From: Arthrobacter sp. PvP023 | GTDB taxonomy: Bacteria; Actinomycetota; Actinomycetes; Actinomycetales; Micrococcaceae | DNA length: 64,000 bases | Assembly: GCF_017832975.1 (NCBI RefSeq) | Contig: NZ_JAFIBI010000001.1 | Coordinates: 3,286,001 to 3,350,000 of the forward strand | Reading direction: 5' to 3' | Part shown: in pieces, positions 50,263 through 61,808 of the stretch | How the letters are laid out: every line of letters starts with the position of its first letter | Position numbering within the stretch: position 1 is the first letter of the stretch | The notes under the pieces: generated by a model | Databases searched by the model: none | What the model was told of the DNA's origin: nothing | What the model saw: the letters and a program-made list of their open reading frames with translations, nothing else | Position numbers and translations under genes: made by a program

Positions 50263-52491
50263 TCAGCGTTCGATGCCTGCCGGCACCGGGGCGGCTGCGA
50301 TCAGCCGCAGCCGCTGTGTGGGCCGGGTCATGGCCACGTAGAGGTCGCCGACGCGTCCGTGTTCATGGTTGAGCATCATGGACGGCTCCAGCACCACAAC
50401 GCCGTCGAATTCCAGGCCCTTTGCTTCCCGCGGGCTGATGACCACAATGTCCTGCTCGTAGCTGCCGGCCCCGGTACCGACTCGGTGGCCGTAGGCAGCG
50501 CGCAAGGCAGAAGTGGCCTGCGGCAGCAGTTCGCCGTCGGCAATCACTGCCAGCAGGCCGCCGTCGAGCGCGTCGAGCTCATCCGGAAGGACCTCAACGA
50601 GCCTGCTGACGATTGCCCCGTCATCCACGCGGTCAATGATCGGCGACCAGCGGCCTTCGCGGACGGCCTTGGGAGCAGAGATCACCAGACCGGCGGCGGT
50701 GGCCATCCGTGCCGCCGCCTCCGCGATCTGGGAGGGCGTGCGGTAGTTGACGGTGAGTTCCTCGAGCTGCCAGCGGTCGCCGAACATGGGCTCCAGCGCG
50801 CTCTGCCAGGACTTGGCGCCAGCCACGGAGCTCGTCTGGGCGATGTCGCCCACGATCGTGAACGATTTCAGCGGGCAACGCCGCACCAACAGCCGCCACT
50901 GCATCGGCGACAGCTCCTGCGCCTCATCGACAACGATGTGCCCAAAGGCCCACGTGCGGTCGCTGGTGGCGCGTTCCGCCGCGGTGAGCCGCGCTTCGCG
51001 CTCCTGGTTCTGGTCGACGAGTTCCTCGGCCGTCATCAGCACGTCCACCCCGGCGGTTTCCATGTTCACCAGGGTCTGTTTGGCGTTGGCGATGTCCCGG
51101 GCACGGTCGTGCTCCTGCTGGGCCAGCCCGCGACCGGCGGCGGGATCAAGTTCGCCCAGCAGTTCGGCCGCTTCATCCAGCAACGGCACGTCGGCTTCGG
51201 TCCAGGGGCTGTCCACCGGGCGGCTGAGGAGGGCGCGTTCAGCGTCGGTCAGGTGGGGCGTGCACGCCTCCAGGATCGCCGGCTTGCTGAACAGCTCGGA
51301 GATGAGCTTTTCCGGGGTCATCGGCATCCAGCACAGATTCAGTGCGATCCGGACATCGCGAGCAGTGCGGACGTCCTCGGCGAGATACGAACGGTCGGCG
51401 TTGTTGCCGATGCTGCCGGCCTCGACGAGCTCGGTCATCTGCTCGGTGAGCTCACGAAGCAGGATCTTCACGAACGTCAGGCGCGCCTCGTTGTGCGGCT
51501 TGTGGGTGGCGCGGGCTTTTTCCCGGGCCCGCCGCACCTGGCGGGGTGTCAGGACCAGCTTGCGGCCGTCGACTTCAAGGATCCGGTTCTCAGCCGGAAT
51601 GCGCTGCCGGTTGGAGACGGCGTTGGCAACCACCTCGGCCATGTCCAGCCTGCCCTTGAGGGCAGCGACGTCCGCTTCCTGTTCGGGCACGGCGTTGATG
51701 CCGGGCATGAGCCGGCCGACGCTCGCCATGACCACGCCCGTCTCGCCGAGTGACGGCAGGACGCGCTCAATGTATTTCATGAATGACGACGACGGACCCA
51801 CCAGGAGAACCCCAGCGGTCTTGAGCCGGTCACGGTGGGTGTAGAGGAGGTATGCGGCGCGGTGCAGCGCAACCGCCGTCTTGCCCGTTCCGGGCCCGCC
51901 CTGGACGACGACGGCGCCGGAGATCGACGAGCGGATGATCCGGTCCTGTTCCGACTGGATGGTGCCCACGATGTCGGACATGCGTCCGGTGCGCTTGGAG
52001 TTAAGGGCGGCCAGCAGCGCGCCCTCGCCCTGCAGCGATTCATTGTCGGCCAGCATGCCGGCGTCGAGGACGTCGTCTTCGATGGCCTTGACGTCGCGGC
52101 CCTGCAGAATAAGGTGGCGCCGGCGGCGCACGCCCTGGCGGTCGAAAGCAGTGGCCTGGTAGAAGTGCCCGGCCTCGGGCGCACGCCAGTCGACCATGAG
52201 CCGCTGGAGGTCGTCAGTCGTCAGGCCGATACGGCCGATGTACTGGGCCTCCCCCGAGTCCAAATCGAGGCGGCCAAAAACCAGCCGGTCGTCCACAGCA
52301 TCCAGCTGTGCCAGGCGGTCCTCATAGAGCGCCGCGAAGGCGTCCCGTTCGGAAACATTTTGCATGGTTCCCACGGCACCGGCACGGCGGACCTGGGCAA
52401 GTTGAGTGCGCTTTTCCTCGCGCAACTCATCAAGGCGGGCATACAGTCCGGCAACATAGTCCCGTTCATGGGCCAAATCAGCGTCGAGCAT
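50263..52491 (-). CDS. helD: HelD-type superfamily I helicase-like ATPase (RNA polymerase recycling)
   Basis: HelD proteins pull stalled RNA polymerase off DNA using ATP. The 742-residue protein has the HelD-type N-terminal coiled coil (DLAHERDYVAGLYARLDELREEKRTQL), an RNAP-binding insert, Walker A VVQGGPGTGKTAVALHRA at about 203-220, Walker B IVVDEAQELSPMQW and the C-terminal helicase motifs (VNYRTPSQI, ISPREAKGLEFDGVVV, YVAMTRPTQRL). The two-domain SF1 core without a PcrA-type front supports HelD over UvrD. It lies upstream of tyrS. Confidence 0.87.
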   Translation of the reverse strand: MLDADLAHERDYVAGLYARLDELREEKRTQLAQVRRAGAVGTMQNVSERDAFAALYEDRLAQLDAVDDRLVFGRLDLDSGEAQYIGRIGLTTDDLQRLMVDWRAPEAGHFYQATAFDRQGVRRRRHLILQGRDVKAIEDDVLDAGMLADNESLQGEGALLAALNSKRTGRMSDIVGTIQSEQDRIIRSSISGAVVVQGGPGTGKTAVALHRAAYLLYTHRDRLKTAGVLLVGPSSSFMKYIERVLPSLGETGVVMASVGRLMPGINAVPEQEADVAALKGRLDMAEVVANAVSNRQRIPAENRILEVDGRKLVLTPRQVRRAREKARATHKPHNEARLTFVKILLRELTEQMTELVEAGSIGNNADRSYLAEDVRTARDVRIALNLCWMPMTPEKLISELFSKPAILEACTPHLTDAERALLSRPVDSPWTEADVPLLDEAAELLGELDPAAGRGLAQQEHDRARDIANAKQTLVNMETAGVDVLMTAEELVDQNQEREARLTAAERATSDRTWAFGHIVVDEAQELSPMQWRLLVRRCPLKSFTIVGDIAQTSSVAGAKSWQSALEPMFGDRWQLEELTVNYRTPSQIAEAAARMATAAGLVISAPKAVREGRWSPIIDRVDDGAIVSRLVEVLPDELDALDGGLLAVIADGELLPQATSALRAAYGHRVGTGAGSYEQDIVVISPREAKGLEFDGVVVLEPSMMLNHEHGRVGDLYVAMTRPTQRLRLIAAAPVPAGIER

Positions 52492-52679
52492 CGAGACTTT
52501 CCCCTATCGCAAAAGACAGACCGTCCATTCTACAACCATTTTGATGAACGCGTCTGAAACATTTCAGTGACCCCGGTTTTTCCGCACCCGGCGCCCCCGC
52601 GGCTCCGGCCGCGGCTCCGGGACCGGAACGCCCGACGTCGGGCGGCAGGCCCGGCGCGGCTTCGGGACAGGCGCGCGTC

Positions 52680-53237
52680 CTAGAGCCGGATGAGTGAGCG
52701 GACCCGGTGGCCCGTGAGTGCCGAGCGTCCACGCAGTTCACCAAGTTCCATGACCACGCCCACGCCGGCAACGTGGACGCCGCAGCGTTCAAACAGGCGG
52801 GTGGCGGCGCCGAGCGTACCGCCGGTGGCAAGGACGTCGTCGAGAATCAGCACACGGCTCCCGGCCGGCAGGTCAGTGGTGTGCAGCTCGAGCGTTGCCG
52901 TCCCGTATTCCAGCGCATAGTCCTCCGCGACCACCTTGCGGGGGAGCTTTCCGGCTTTTCGCACCGTGATCACGCCAGTATCGGTGGCATAGGCAGCAGC
53001 GGCCGCCAGCAGGAAGCCGCGGGCTTCCACCCCCGCCACGGCGTCGAATTGTCCTTTGAACGGCTCAACCAGTGCGTCCACCACGGCACGGAGGGCGGCA
53101 CCGTTGGCAAAGACCGGCGTCAGGTCCTTGAAGATGATTCCGGGCTTGGGATAGTCCGGCACGGTGGCGCAGAGGCTGCTGATCAGCTGGTCCACAGGAA
53201 CGCTTCGTCTGGTTTGGCCCGACTCGCTTTGATTCAC
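52680..53237 (-). CDS. apt: Adenine phosphoribosyltransferase
   Basis: Salvages adenine to AMP with PRPP. The 185-residue protein has YPKPGIIFKDLTPVFAN, VAGVEARGFLLAAAAAY, VRKAGKLPRKVVAEDYALEYGTATLELH and the PRPP-binding VLILDDVLATGGTLGAA, each typical of Apt. The length matches the family (about 180). The N-terminal 14 residues (MNQSESGQTRRSVP) are extra. In other actinobacteria apt lies by relA; here it stands between helD and mpg. Confidence 0.95.
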   Translation of the reverse strand: MNQSESGQTRRSVPVDQLISSLCATVPDYPKPGIIFKDLTPVFANGAALRAVVDALVEPFKGQFDAVAGVEARGFLLAAAAAYATDTGVITVRKAGKLPRKVVAEDYALEYGTATLELHTTDLPAGSRVLILDDVLATGGTLGAATRLFERCGVHVAGVGVVMELGELRGRSALTGHRVRSLIRL

Positions 53238-53318
53238 GCATCCACCCTATGCCGGTGGCGGCCATTCTTCACGATCCGGACGTCCGCGGCGCCGAAGCCT
53301 GGGCCGAAGCGGCGGCGC

Positions 53319-53972
53319 CTAAACAGGACGGGCCTTCGCGGCCTTGTAGCGGGAGACCGTGGGATCGCCGGTCAGCCAGTACCGCCACGGATAGGCGTGG
53401 CTGCCGCCGGCCCCCGAAACCCCCACCCGCGGCCCGGTGCTGATGTCGCGTGCCCGCGCCACCGGCAGCTCCAGCCTGAACGGTTCACCGAGCGCGTCCC
53501 GCCCGCTGTCCGCCGTCGTCAGTCCCAGTGCGGTGGCCAGCCTGGCGGGCCCGCTGGCCAGGTCTTTGGAGGATTTCGACGTCGGGCGTCTGGTACGTGC
53601 CAGGTCTTCGCCAGCCACGATTTCCCCGCCCCGCAGGAGCAGGGCCGACGCTGTACCGGGCGGTCCGCAGACGATGTTGGCGCAATAATGCATGCCATAG
53701 GTGAAGTAGACATACAGGTGCCCGGCGGGTCCGAACATGGGCTTGTTTCGCCCGGTCTGTCCGCGGAAGGTGTGGGAACCGGGGTCCGGGTGCGGGGAGT
53801 CGTGCGGGCCAAGATAGGCCTCCACCTCGGTGATCCGCACGGAGACCGCACCCTCTGGACTGTCATGGGTGAGTATGGCCCCAAGCACCAGGGGCGCCAC
53901 GTGCCGGGCGTCCCCGGAAAGTAACTCCCGCACGGCGTGTTCGTGTCCGGGTCGCGGCGGGCTGCTGCTCAT
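53319..53972 (-). CDS. 3-methyladenine DNA glycosylase (MPG/AAG family)
   Basis: Excises alkylated purines. The 217-residue protein has VSVRITEVEAYLGPHDSPHPD (catalytic Glu), RNKPMFGPAGHLYVYFTYGMHYCANIVCGPPGTASALLLRGGEIV and GPARLATALGLTTADSGRD. The family corresponds to Rv1688, next to tyrS in mycobacteria. It faces away from the Ada-AlkA gene across 93 bases, so one alkylation-repair promoter region may serve both. Confidence 0.93.
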   Translation of the reverse strand: MSSSPPRPGHEHAVRELLSGDARHVAPLVLGAILTHDSPEGAVSVRITEVEAYLGPHDSPHPDPGSHTFRGQTGRNKPMFGPAGHLYVYFTYGMHYCANIVCGPPGTASALLLRGGEIVAGEDLARTRRPTSKSSKDLASGPARLATALGLTTADSGRDALGEPFRLELPVARARDISTGPRVGVSGAGGSHAYPWRYWLTGDPTVSRYKAAKARPV

Positions 53973-54065
53973 GCATCGATTTTAACAAAGGCCGACCTCA
54001 GCATGGCCCACGGCCGTGTCCGATTTCCGCTAGCACCCGGGTTCCCGAGCTGACAGGATGGAGCC

Positions 54066-55580
54066 ATGGACTTCTGGCAGCGGTACCGGGCAATCGATGC
54101 CCGCGACCCCCGTTTCGACGGGCAGTTCTACACAGCCGTCCGGACCACAGGCATCTACTGCCGACCCTCGTGCCCGGCCCGGACGCCGAAAGCGGAGAAC
54201 GTCACGTTCTACGAAACCTCCGCTGCGGCCCACGACGCGGGATACCGGGCCTGCAAGCGTTGCCTTCCGGAAGCCGTTCCGGGAACGCCGGCGTGGAACA
54301 TCCGCTCGGACATCGCGGGGCGGGCCATGCGGCTCATCAACGACGGCGTCATCAACCGCGACGGCGTGGAAGGGCTCGCGTCGCGGCTCGGCTACTCCTC
54401 GCGGCAGCTCAACCGGATCCTCAGCCACGAGCTTGGCGCCGGCCCGCTGTCGCTGGCCCGGGCCGGCCGGGCACAGACGGCCCGGACGCTGCTGGTTTCC
54501 ACGCAGATGAAGCTCGCCGACGTGGCATTCGCGGCCGGGTTCAGCAGCGTCCGCCAGTTCAACGAAACAATAGGCGAGGTCTTCGACATGACGCCGACGG
54601 CTCTCCGGGGCACCGCGCGCCACCACCGGACGCCTACTGCGACGACGGCCCTGACGCTGAACCTGCCCTACCGTGAACCGTTCGACCCGGGCATCTTCGA
54701 ATTCCTCGCCGTGCGCTCCATTCCCGGGATCGAGGCCGGCACCGGAACCTCCTATGCGAGGACCTTGCGGCTGCCGCACGCTGACGCCCGCTTTAGCGTT
54801 GAGTTAGACGCCGGCGCCCCGGGGCGGCCCCTGGTCCTCACCATCGGGGCCGTGGACCTCCGGGACCTGCCGTCGCTGCTCAGCCGGGTCCGGCGGCTCC
54901 TGGACCTCGATGCAGACCCCGTTGCCATCGACAGCGCGCTGGAAGACGATCCGCGGCTGGCACCCGCGGTCAAAGCCTTTCCGGGCATGCGGATGCCCGG
55001 GGCCGTGGATCCGCAGGAGTTGCTGATCAGGGCGATGATCGGCCAGCAGATCACCGTCGCGGCCGCCCGGACCGCCCTCACCCAGCTGTCCGCCTGCGGA
55101 AGCGAGAGCCTGGTGCCGGCTGATGGCCTGCACCGCCTCTTCCCCACTGCGGCCCAGATCGCCGACCCGGGATTCGCCCTGCTGCGTGGTCCGCAGCGGC
55201 GGATTGACTCGGTCCGCGCCGCAGCCGGCGCCATGGCCGCAGGGGAACTCGACTTCGGTTACGGAGACGACCTGGCAGGCCTGCAGTCCAAGCTCCTGCC
55301 GCTGCCCGGGGTGGGACCCTGGACGGTGGGGTACGTTGCCATGCGCGTGATCGGTGCACCGGACGTGTTCCTGGCCAATGACGCCGCCGTGCGCAACGGC
55401 ATCCTCGCCCTCGACACCGGCCCGCAGGCGGGTGAACGGCCGCCCGGCGTGCAGCCCGCGGACTTCACGGACGTGAGCCCCTGGCGTTCCTACGCCACTA
55501 TGCACCTCTGGCGTGCTGCCGCCATGCGCCCTCAAGCCAGGCCGAGGCGGCAGGCCGAGTCTGCCGCCTCGATGAGTTAA
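54066..55580 (+). CDS. Ada-AlkA fusion: alkylation sensor and 3-methyladenine glycosylase II
   Basis: A 504-residue fusion of DNA-repair modules. Residues 1-80 are the Ada zinc domain, with the four cysteines Cys32 (YCRPSC), Cys36, Cys63 and Cys66 (CKRC) that take a methyl from phosphotriesters. Residues about 85-180 hold an AraC-type HTH (GLASRLGYSSRQLNRILSHELGAGP). Residues about 195-490 are AlkA, with the hairpin LPGVGPWTVGYVAMRVIGAPDVFLANDAAVR supplying the catalytic Asp. Ada's methyltransferase domain is missing; ogt 45 bases downstream supplies it. ATG 54066 follows GGATGGAG. Confidence 0.93.
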   Translation: MDFWQRYRAIDARDPRFDGQFYTAVRTTGIYCRPSCPARTPKAENVTFYETSAAAHDAGYRACKRCLPEAVPGTPAWNIRSDIAGRAMRLINDGVINRDGVEGLASRLGYSSRQLNRILSHELGAGPLSLARAGRAQTARTLLVSTQMKLADVAFAAGFSSVRQFNETIGEVFDMTPTALRGTARHHRTPTATTALTLNLPYREPFDPGIFEFLAVRSIPGIEAGTGTSYARTLRLPHADARFSVELDAGAPGRPLVLTIGAVDLRDLPSLLSRVRRLLDLDADPVAIDSALEDDPRLAPAVKAFPGMRMPGAVDPQELLIRAMIGQQITVAAARTALTQLSACGSESLVPADGLHRLFPTAAQIADPGFALLRGPQRRIDSVRAAAGAMAAGELDFGYGDDLAGLQSKLLPLPGVGPWTVGYVAMRVIGAPDVFLANDAAVRNGILALDTGPQAGERPPGVQPADFTDVSPWRSYATMHLWRAAAMRPQARPRRQAESAASMS

Positions 55581-55625
55581 CCCTGAAGAGTTAATCCCGG
55601 AGATTTAACCCAAGAAAGCGAAGAA

Positions 55626-56120
55626 ATGAAAGCCCAATTGCTGACCATGTCCACCCCGGACGGTCCGTTCACCATCATTGCCCGCGACGGCGCCGTCCTG
55701 GCGTCCGGCTGGACCGCGGAGGCTGCGGAGCTGACCGGGCAGATCCATCCCGAACTGCTGCCGGATGAATTAGTCCCGGCCCTGGATCTTGGCGATATCT
55801 CGGACGCCGTGGTTGCCTTCTACGCCGGCGATCCGGAGCCTGCGATGCGTGTGCCGGTCCTGCAGAAATCGGGGCCGTTCCGCAGCCATGCCTGGGATGT
55901 CCTCCGGACGGTGAGCCCCGGACGCCCGGTGACCTACACGGAATACGCGGAGCTCTCCGGAAACCCGAGGGCCGTCCGGGCCGCGGCGAGTGCCTGCGCC
56001 TTCAACGCGGCAGCCCTGTTCGTACCGTGCCACCGCGTGGTGCGGACAGACGGCACGCTGGGCGGATTCCGGTGGGGGCTCGCCGTCAAGGAAAGCCTGC
56101 TGGGACGCGAGAAACGCTGA
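55626..56120 (+). CDS. ogt: Methylated-DNA-protein cysteine methyltransferase
   Basis: Removes methyl from O6-methylguanine in a one-use reaction. The 164-residue protein has VPCHRVV with the acceptor Cys135, VTYTEYAELSGNPRAVRAAASACAFN as the HTH DNA-binding part, and a short N-terminal half. It lies 45 bases after Ada-AlkA on the same strand and is probably cotranscribed, so the pair reconstitutes the full Ada response in two chains. Confidence 0.93.
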   Translation: MKAQLLTMSTPDGPFTIIARDGAVLASGWTAEAAELTGQIHPELLPDELVPALDLGDISDAVVAFYAGDPEPAMRVPVLQKSGPFRSHAWDVLRTVSPGRPVTYTEYAELSGNPRAVRAAASACAFNAAALFVPCHRVVRTDGTLGGFRWGLAVKESLLGREKR

Positions 56121-56134
56121 CGGAGCCGGCAACC

Positions 56135-56881
56135 CTACTTGCTGGCCGGAACGCCCGCGGGCCACGGCAGGAGTTCCGGAAGATCCACCCCGTCGGCAGC
56201 AGCAGACGCACGCAGGCTGCCCAGCGAGGGCTCACGCCCCGCGAGCCAGGCCGCGATGTCCGTCAGCATTCCGTTAATGACGATGGATCGGTTGCCGGTA
56301 CCAATGGTCACCGGCGGAAGGCCAAGTGGCTGCAGCACGAACCGCTGGCCCTCCGGCACGCGGGCGGCCAGGAAATCGAACAAGTGCTCGCAGAAGGGCC
56401 GGCTCCAGGATTCCGGGCCACGTCCGGTGTTCAGGTCCGAGGCATGGATCACGAGTTCGCGCCAGAGGGCCAGGCCACCGTCCATAACCACTCCCCCGCG
56501 GTAGGAAATCGGCACCTGCCAGGCGCTGGCATCCAAAGCATCGAAGGCCCGCAGGGCGTGCTCCAGCGCAGAATCCACATCCGCCCGGTGTTGCTCCAGG
56601 GTGTGCCCGGCGGACATTTCGATGGCTTTGGTGCGGCCTTCAAAGCCGCCGTCATAAAGTTCAACTGTCTCGCCGCGGCCGGCGAACTCAAGTTGCCGGG
56701 CCATGGCATTCGAAATGCCGGCCAGGTGCGCAAGCACGTGGCCCCGGGTCCAGCCCGGCAGTAAGGAAGGGGCCGTCACGTCTTCTTCGGTGAGTTTGCC
56801 GGCCTGGGAGGCAACGACGTCGGCAGCTTTGTGGAGTTCGGCGAGCAGCGCGTCCGGTGTGATTGCGGTCATACCCGCCAT
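56135..56881 (-). CDS. Maleylpyruvate isomerase family protein (mycothiol-dependent, DinB-like)
   Basis: A 248-residue protein with the N-terminal MDMPI/DinB four-helix bundle: LTEEDVTAPSLLPGWTRGHVLAHLAGISNAMARQLEFAGRGE has the metal-binding His pattern (GHVLAHLAG). The C-terminal SCP2-like half has VIHASDLNTGRGPESW and GTGNRSIVINGMLTDIAAWLAG. This TIGR03083-type layout marks mycothiol-dependent enzymes of actinobacteria. The substrate is unknown; no aromatic catabolic gene is nearby. The start ATG 56881 has an alternative two codons later. Confidence 0.82.
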   Translation of the reverse strand: MAGMTAITPDALLAELHKAADVVASQAGKLTEEDVTAPSLLPGWTRGHVLAHLAGISNAMARQLEFAGRGETVELYDGGFEGRTKAIEMSAGHTLEQHRADVDSALEHALRAFDALDASAWQVPISYRGGVVMDGGLALWRELVIHASDLNTGRGPESWSRPFCEHLFDFLAARVPEGQRFVLQPLGLPPVTIGTGNRSIVINGMLTDIAAWLAGREPSLGSLRASAAADGVDLPELLPWPAGVPASK

Positions 56882-56903
56882 CGTAGCGGACAGTTAATCG
56901 CCC

Positions 56904-57458
56904 TTAACGCAGGTCCCTGCCGGAATCGCGACCGTCAGTACCGGCACCGTAGCGGTGGCGCACGTGGCGGCGGTCGTGGCGGGCCTGCCAGAACTCAATC
57001 TCGTCCGGCCGGACGGCGTAGAGCTGCCAGTCCGGATTGCCGCTGCCATCCGCCGCAGGCCTGGCGGCCCAGTCCGCTGCCGAGGCCTCTGTGGACAGCT
57101 CCACGACGCCGCCTGCCACGCGGACCTGCCGGCCCTGCAGCGGCCAGTAGAAATTCAGGGCCGCCTTCGGGGTCGCCGCGAGTTCCTTGCCCTTGCGCGA
57201 GGTGCGGGACGTCGCGATGTGCCAGCCGTCGTCGTCGATGTCCTTAAGGATCAACATCCGCGACGAGGGCTGGGCGCCGGCCCCGACCGTAGCCAGGCTG
57301 CACGCATGCGGCTGGGGTTCTCCGGCGGCCAGCGCCTCTGCCAGCCATTGCCGGAACAGCTGGGCCGGGTCAGCCGGCGCCTCCGCCGGATCAAAATCCG
57401 GAAGGTCGTCGGGAAAGTCCGGCAGGGCACGAAGGTACTGGCGGAAGGATTCGCTCAT
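56904..57458 (-). CDS. pdxH: Pyridoxamine 5'-phosphate oxidase
   Basis: FMN-dependent oxidation of pyridoxine or pyridoxamine phosphate to PLP. The 184-residue protein has PHACSLATVGAGAQPSSRMLILKDIDDDGWHIATSRTSRKGKEL (FMN site), ALNFYWPLQGRQVRVAGGVVELS and a C-terminal EIEFWQARHDRRHVRHRY, the PdxH signature. The ORF is open upstream, but ATG 57458 (MSESFRQYLR) begins the family N-terminus. It is the gene after argH across a nested palindrome. Confidence 0.88.
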   Translation of the reverse strand: MSESFRQYLRALPDFPDDLPDFDPAEAPADPAQLFRQWLAEALAAGEPQPHACSLATVGAGAQPSSRMLILKDIDDDGWHIATSRTSRKGKELAATPKAALNFYWPLQGRQVRVAGGVVELSTEASAADWAARPAADGSGNPDWQLYAVRPDEIEFWQARHDRRHVRHRYGAGTDGRDSGRDLR

Positions 57459-57477
57459 GCACCCACCATAAACGCAC

Positions 57478-57579
57478 AACGCTCTCTCACTTATTGCATG
57501 ACCACCGGCAACGCTCTCTCACTTTCCCGGGGAAAGTGAGAGAGCGTCGGCCAAATAGCTGCAACAAGTGAGAGAGCGT
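57478..57579. repeat. Nested palindromic element (CGCTCTCTCACT family)
   Basis: Four copies of a CGCTCTCTCACTT motif: direct at 57479 and 57511, inverted at 57530-57547 and 57567-57579. Copies 2 and 3 form a perfect 18-bp inverted repeat (57511-57528 and 57530-57547); copies 1 and 4 extend it as an outer stem. It lies just after argH (minus) and may terminate the arg transcript; it looks like a dispersed intergenic element. Confidence 0.85.
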
Positions 57580-57586
57580 GTGGGTG

Positions 57587-60225
<2,639 letters not shown>

Positions 60226-60237
60226 TTCAAATGCTCC

Positions 60238-60801
60238 TTAGTTGTTTGGTTCTTGGTTGTCTTCAAGCTTATGGCCGGCTTCTTCGGCAAACTGCAGGAA
60301 GCGGGCGGCCACTTTCCCGCCGCCCTGCGGATCCCGCGTGACCAGCAGCACCGTGTCGTCCCCGGCGATGGTCCCCAGGATGGACGGCATGACCGAGTGG
60401 TCGATCGCCAGTGCCAGGAAGTTCGCCGCACCCGGCGGGGTCCGGAGCACCACGATGTTAGCCGAAGCTTCAGCGGTCACGAGCAGTTCCCCGCACAGCC
60501 GGGCAAGCCGGGCGTCCAGGATCTCCTGGGTAACGCCCGCCTTGGCCGCACGTTCACCGCCCTCTCCCGGAACGGCGTACACGAGCACGCCGTCCTTGCC
60601 CCGGACCCGGACCGCGCCGAGTTCCACGAGGTCGCGGGACAGCGTTGCCTGGGTGACCTGGACGCCGTCGTCCGCCAGCAGGGCGGCAAGCTCGGCCTGC
60701 GAACGCACTGACTCACCGGTCAGGATCGCGGTGATCCGCGCCAGCCTGGCCGTTTTGGTGGCCGGGCTGGCGCCCTGTGCCGCCGGAGGGTTGGTGGACA
60801 C
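60238..60801 (-). CDS. argR: Arginine repressor
   Basis: Hexameric repressor of arginine biosynthesis. The 187-residue protein has an N-terminal winged helix ([51 protein letters not shown]) and a C-terminal oligomerisation/arginine-binding domain ([37 protein letters not shown]). It has about 20 extra N-terminal residues. Its GTG start shares a base with the argF stop (TAGTG). It lies inside the operon it controls; operators would be expected upstream of argC, outside the window. Confidence 0.96.
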   Translation of the reverse strand: MSTNPPAAQGASPATKTARLARITAILTGESVRSQAELAALLADDGVQVTQATLSRDLVELGAVRVRGKDGVLVYAVPGEGGERAAKAGVTQEILDARLARLCGELLVTAEASANIVVLRTPPGAANFLALAIDHSVMPSILGTIAGDDTVLLVTRDPQGGGKVAARFLQFAEEAGHKLEDNQEPNN

Positions 60802-61808
60802 TAGAACGTGCTCTCCACGGTGCCTTCAACGGGAGAAAGACCGTCGACGAATGCCAGACCGGACCGGTGCATTAGCCACGCCATCAGCGCCTTCTGGGCG
60901 TGGAGGCGGTTTTCCGCCTCGTCCCAGACGATCGACTGCGGACCGTCAATGACTCCTGCGGAGATCTCATAGCCCCGGTACGCCGGCAGGCAATGAAGCA
61001 CGACGGCGTCCGGCGCCGCGAGCTGCATCGCCGCTTCGTCGACGGAATAGTCGCGGAACAGCTGGAGCCGGGCTTCCTTTTCGGCCTCCTGGCCCATCGA
61101 CACCCAGGTGTCCGTAGCGACGACGTCGGCCCCCTTGAGAGCTTCCGCGGCATCCGTGGTGATCAGCACCGAGCCGCCCGTTTCCGCGGCCCGCTCCTCT
61201 GCGGCGGCGACGATTTCCGCGGCCGGCAGGTAACCCTCCGGACCTGCAATGCGCACGTGCATCCCGGCGGTCACCCCGGCCAACAGGTAGGAGTTCGCCA
61301 TGTTGTTGGCGGAGTCACCGAGGTAGCTCATGGTGAGGCCCTTGAGCTCGCCCTTGTGTTCCTTGACGGCCAGCAGGTCGGCCAGCAGCTGGCAGGGGTG
61401 GTAGTCATCGCACAGGGCGTTGATGACGGGGACTTTGGAGTTTTCCGCCATGGTCACCAGGCCCGAATGGGCACCGGTGCGCCAGACGATGGTGGAGACC
61501 ATTCGTTCCAGGACCTTGGCAGTGTCCTCCACGGATTCCTTGTGGCCGATCTGCGCCTCGCCCGGGTTGATGATGAGGGCGTTTCCGCCCATGTCAGCCA
61601 CGCCGGTGGCGAAGGAAACGCGGGTCCGGGTGGACGTCTTGTCGAAGATGACCGCGACAGTTTTGCGTCCGCTGCCTTCGGCCGCGAACGGCTGGACGCT
61701 GTAGGGCGCGGCTTTCATGCGGACGGCGAGGTCCAGGACCTCGGCCTGTTCTGCCGGGGTGAGGTCGGTGTCCTTGAGGAAGTGACGGGTGGTTGCGGAG
61801 CTGGTCAC
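60801..61808 (-). CDS. argF: Ornithine carbamoyltransferase
   Basis: Makes citrulline from ornithine and carbamoyl phosphate. The 335-residue protein has the carbamoyl-phosphate motif [20 protein letters not shown], and HCLPAYRG with the catalytic Cys. GTG 61808 overlaps the argD stop (GTGA). It is a single-copy anabolic OTC. Confidence 0.97.
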   Translation of the reverse strand: MTSSATTRHFLKDTDLTPAEQAEVLDLAVRMKAAPYSVQPFAAEGSGRKTVAVIFDKTSTRTRVSFATGVADMGGNALIINPGEAQIGHKESVEDTAKVLERMVSTIVWRTGAHSGLVTMAENSKVPVINALCDDYHPCQLLADLLAVKEHKGELKGLTMSYLGDSANNMANSYLLAGVTAGMHVRIAGPEGYLPAAEIVAAAEERAAETGGSVLITTDAAEALKGADVVATDTWVSMGQEAEKEARLQLFRDYSVDEAAMQLAAPDAVVLHCLPAYRGYEISAGVIDGPQSIVWDEAENRLHAQKALMAWLMHRSGLAFVDGLSPVEGTVESTF

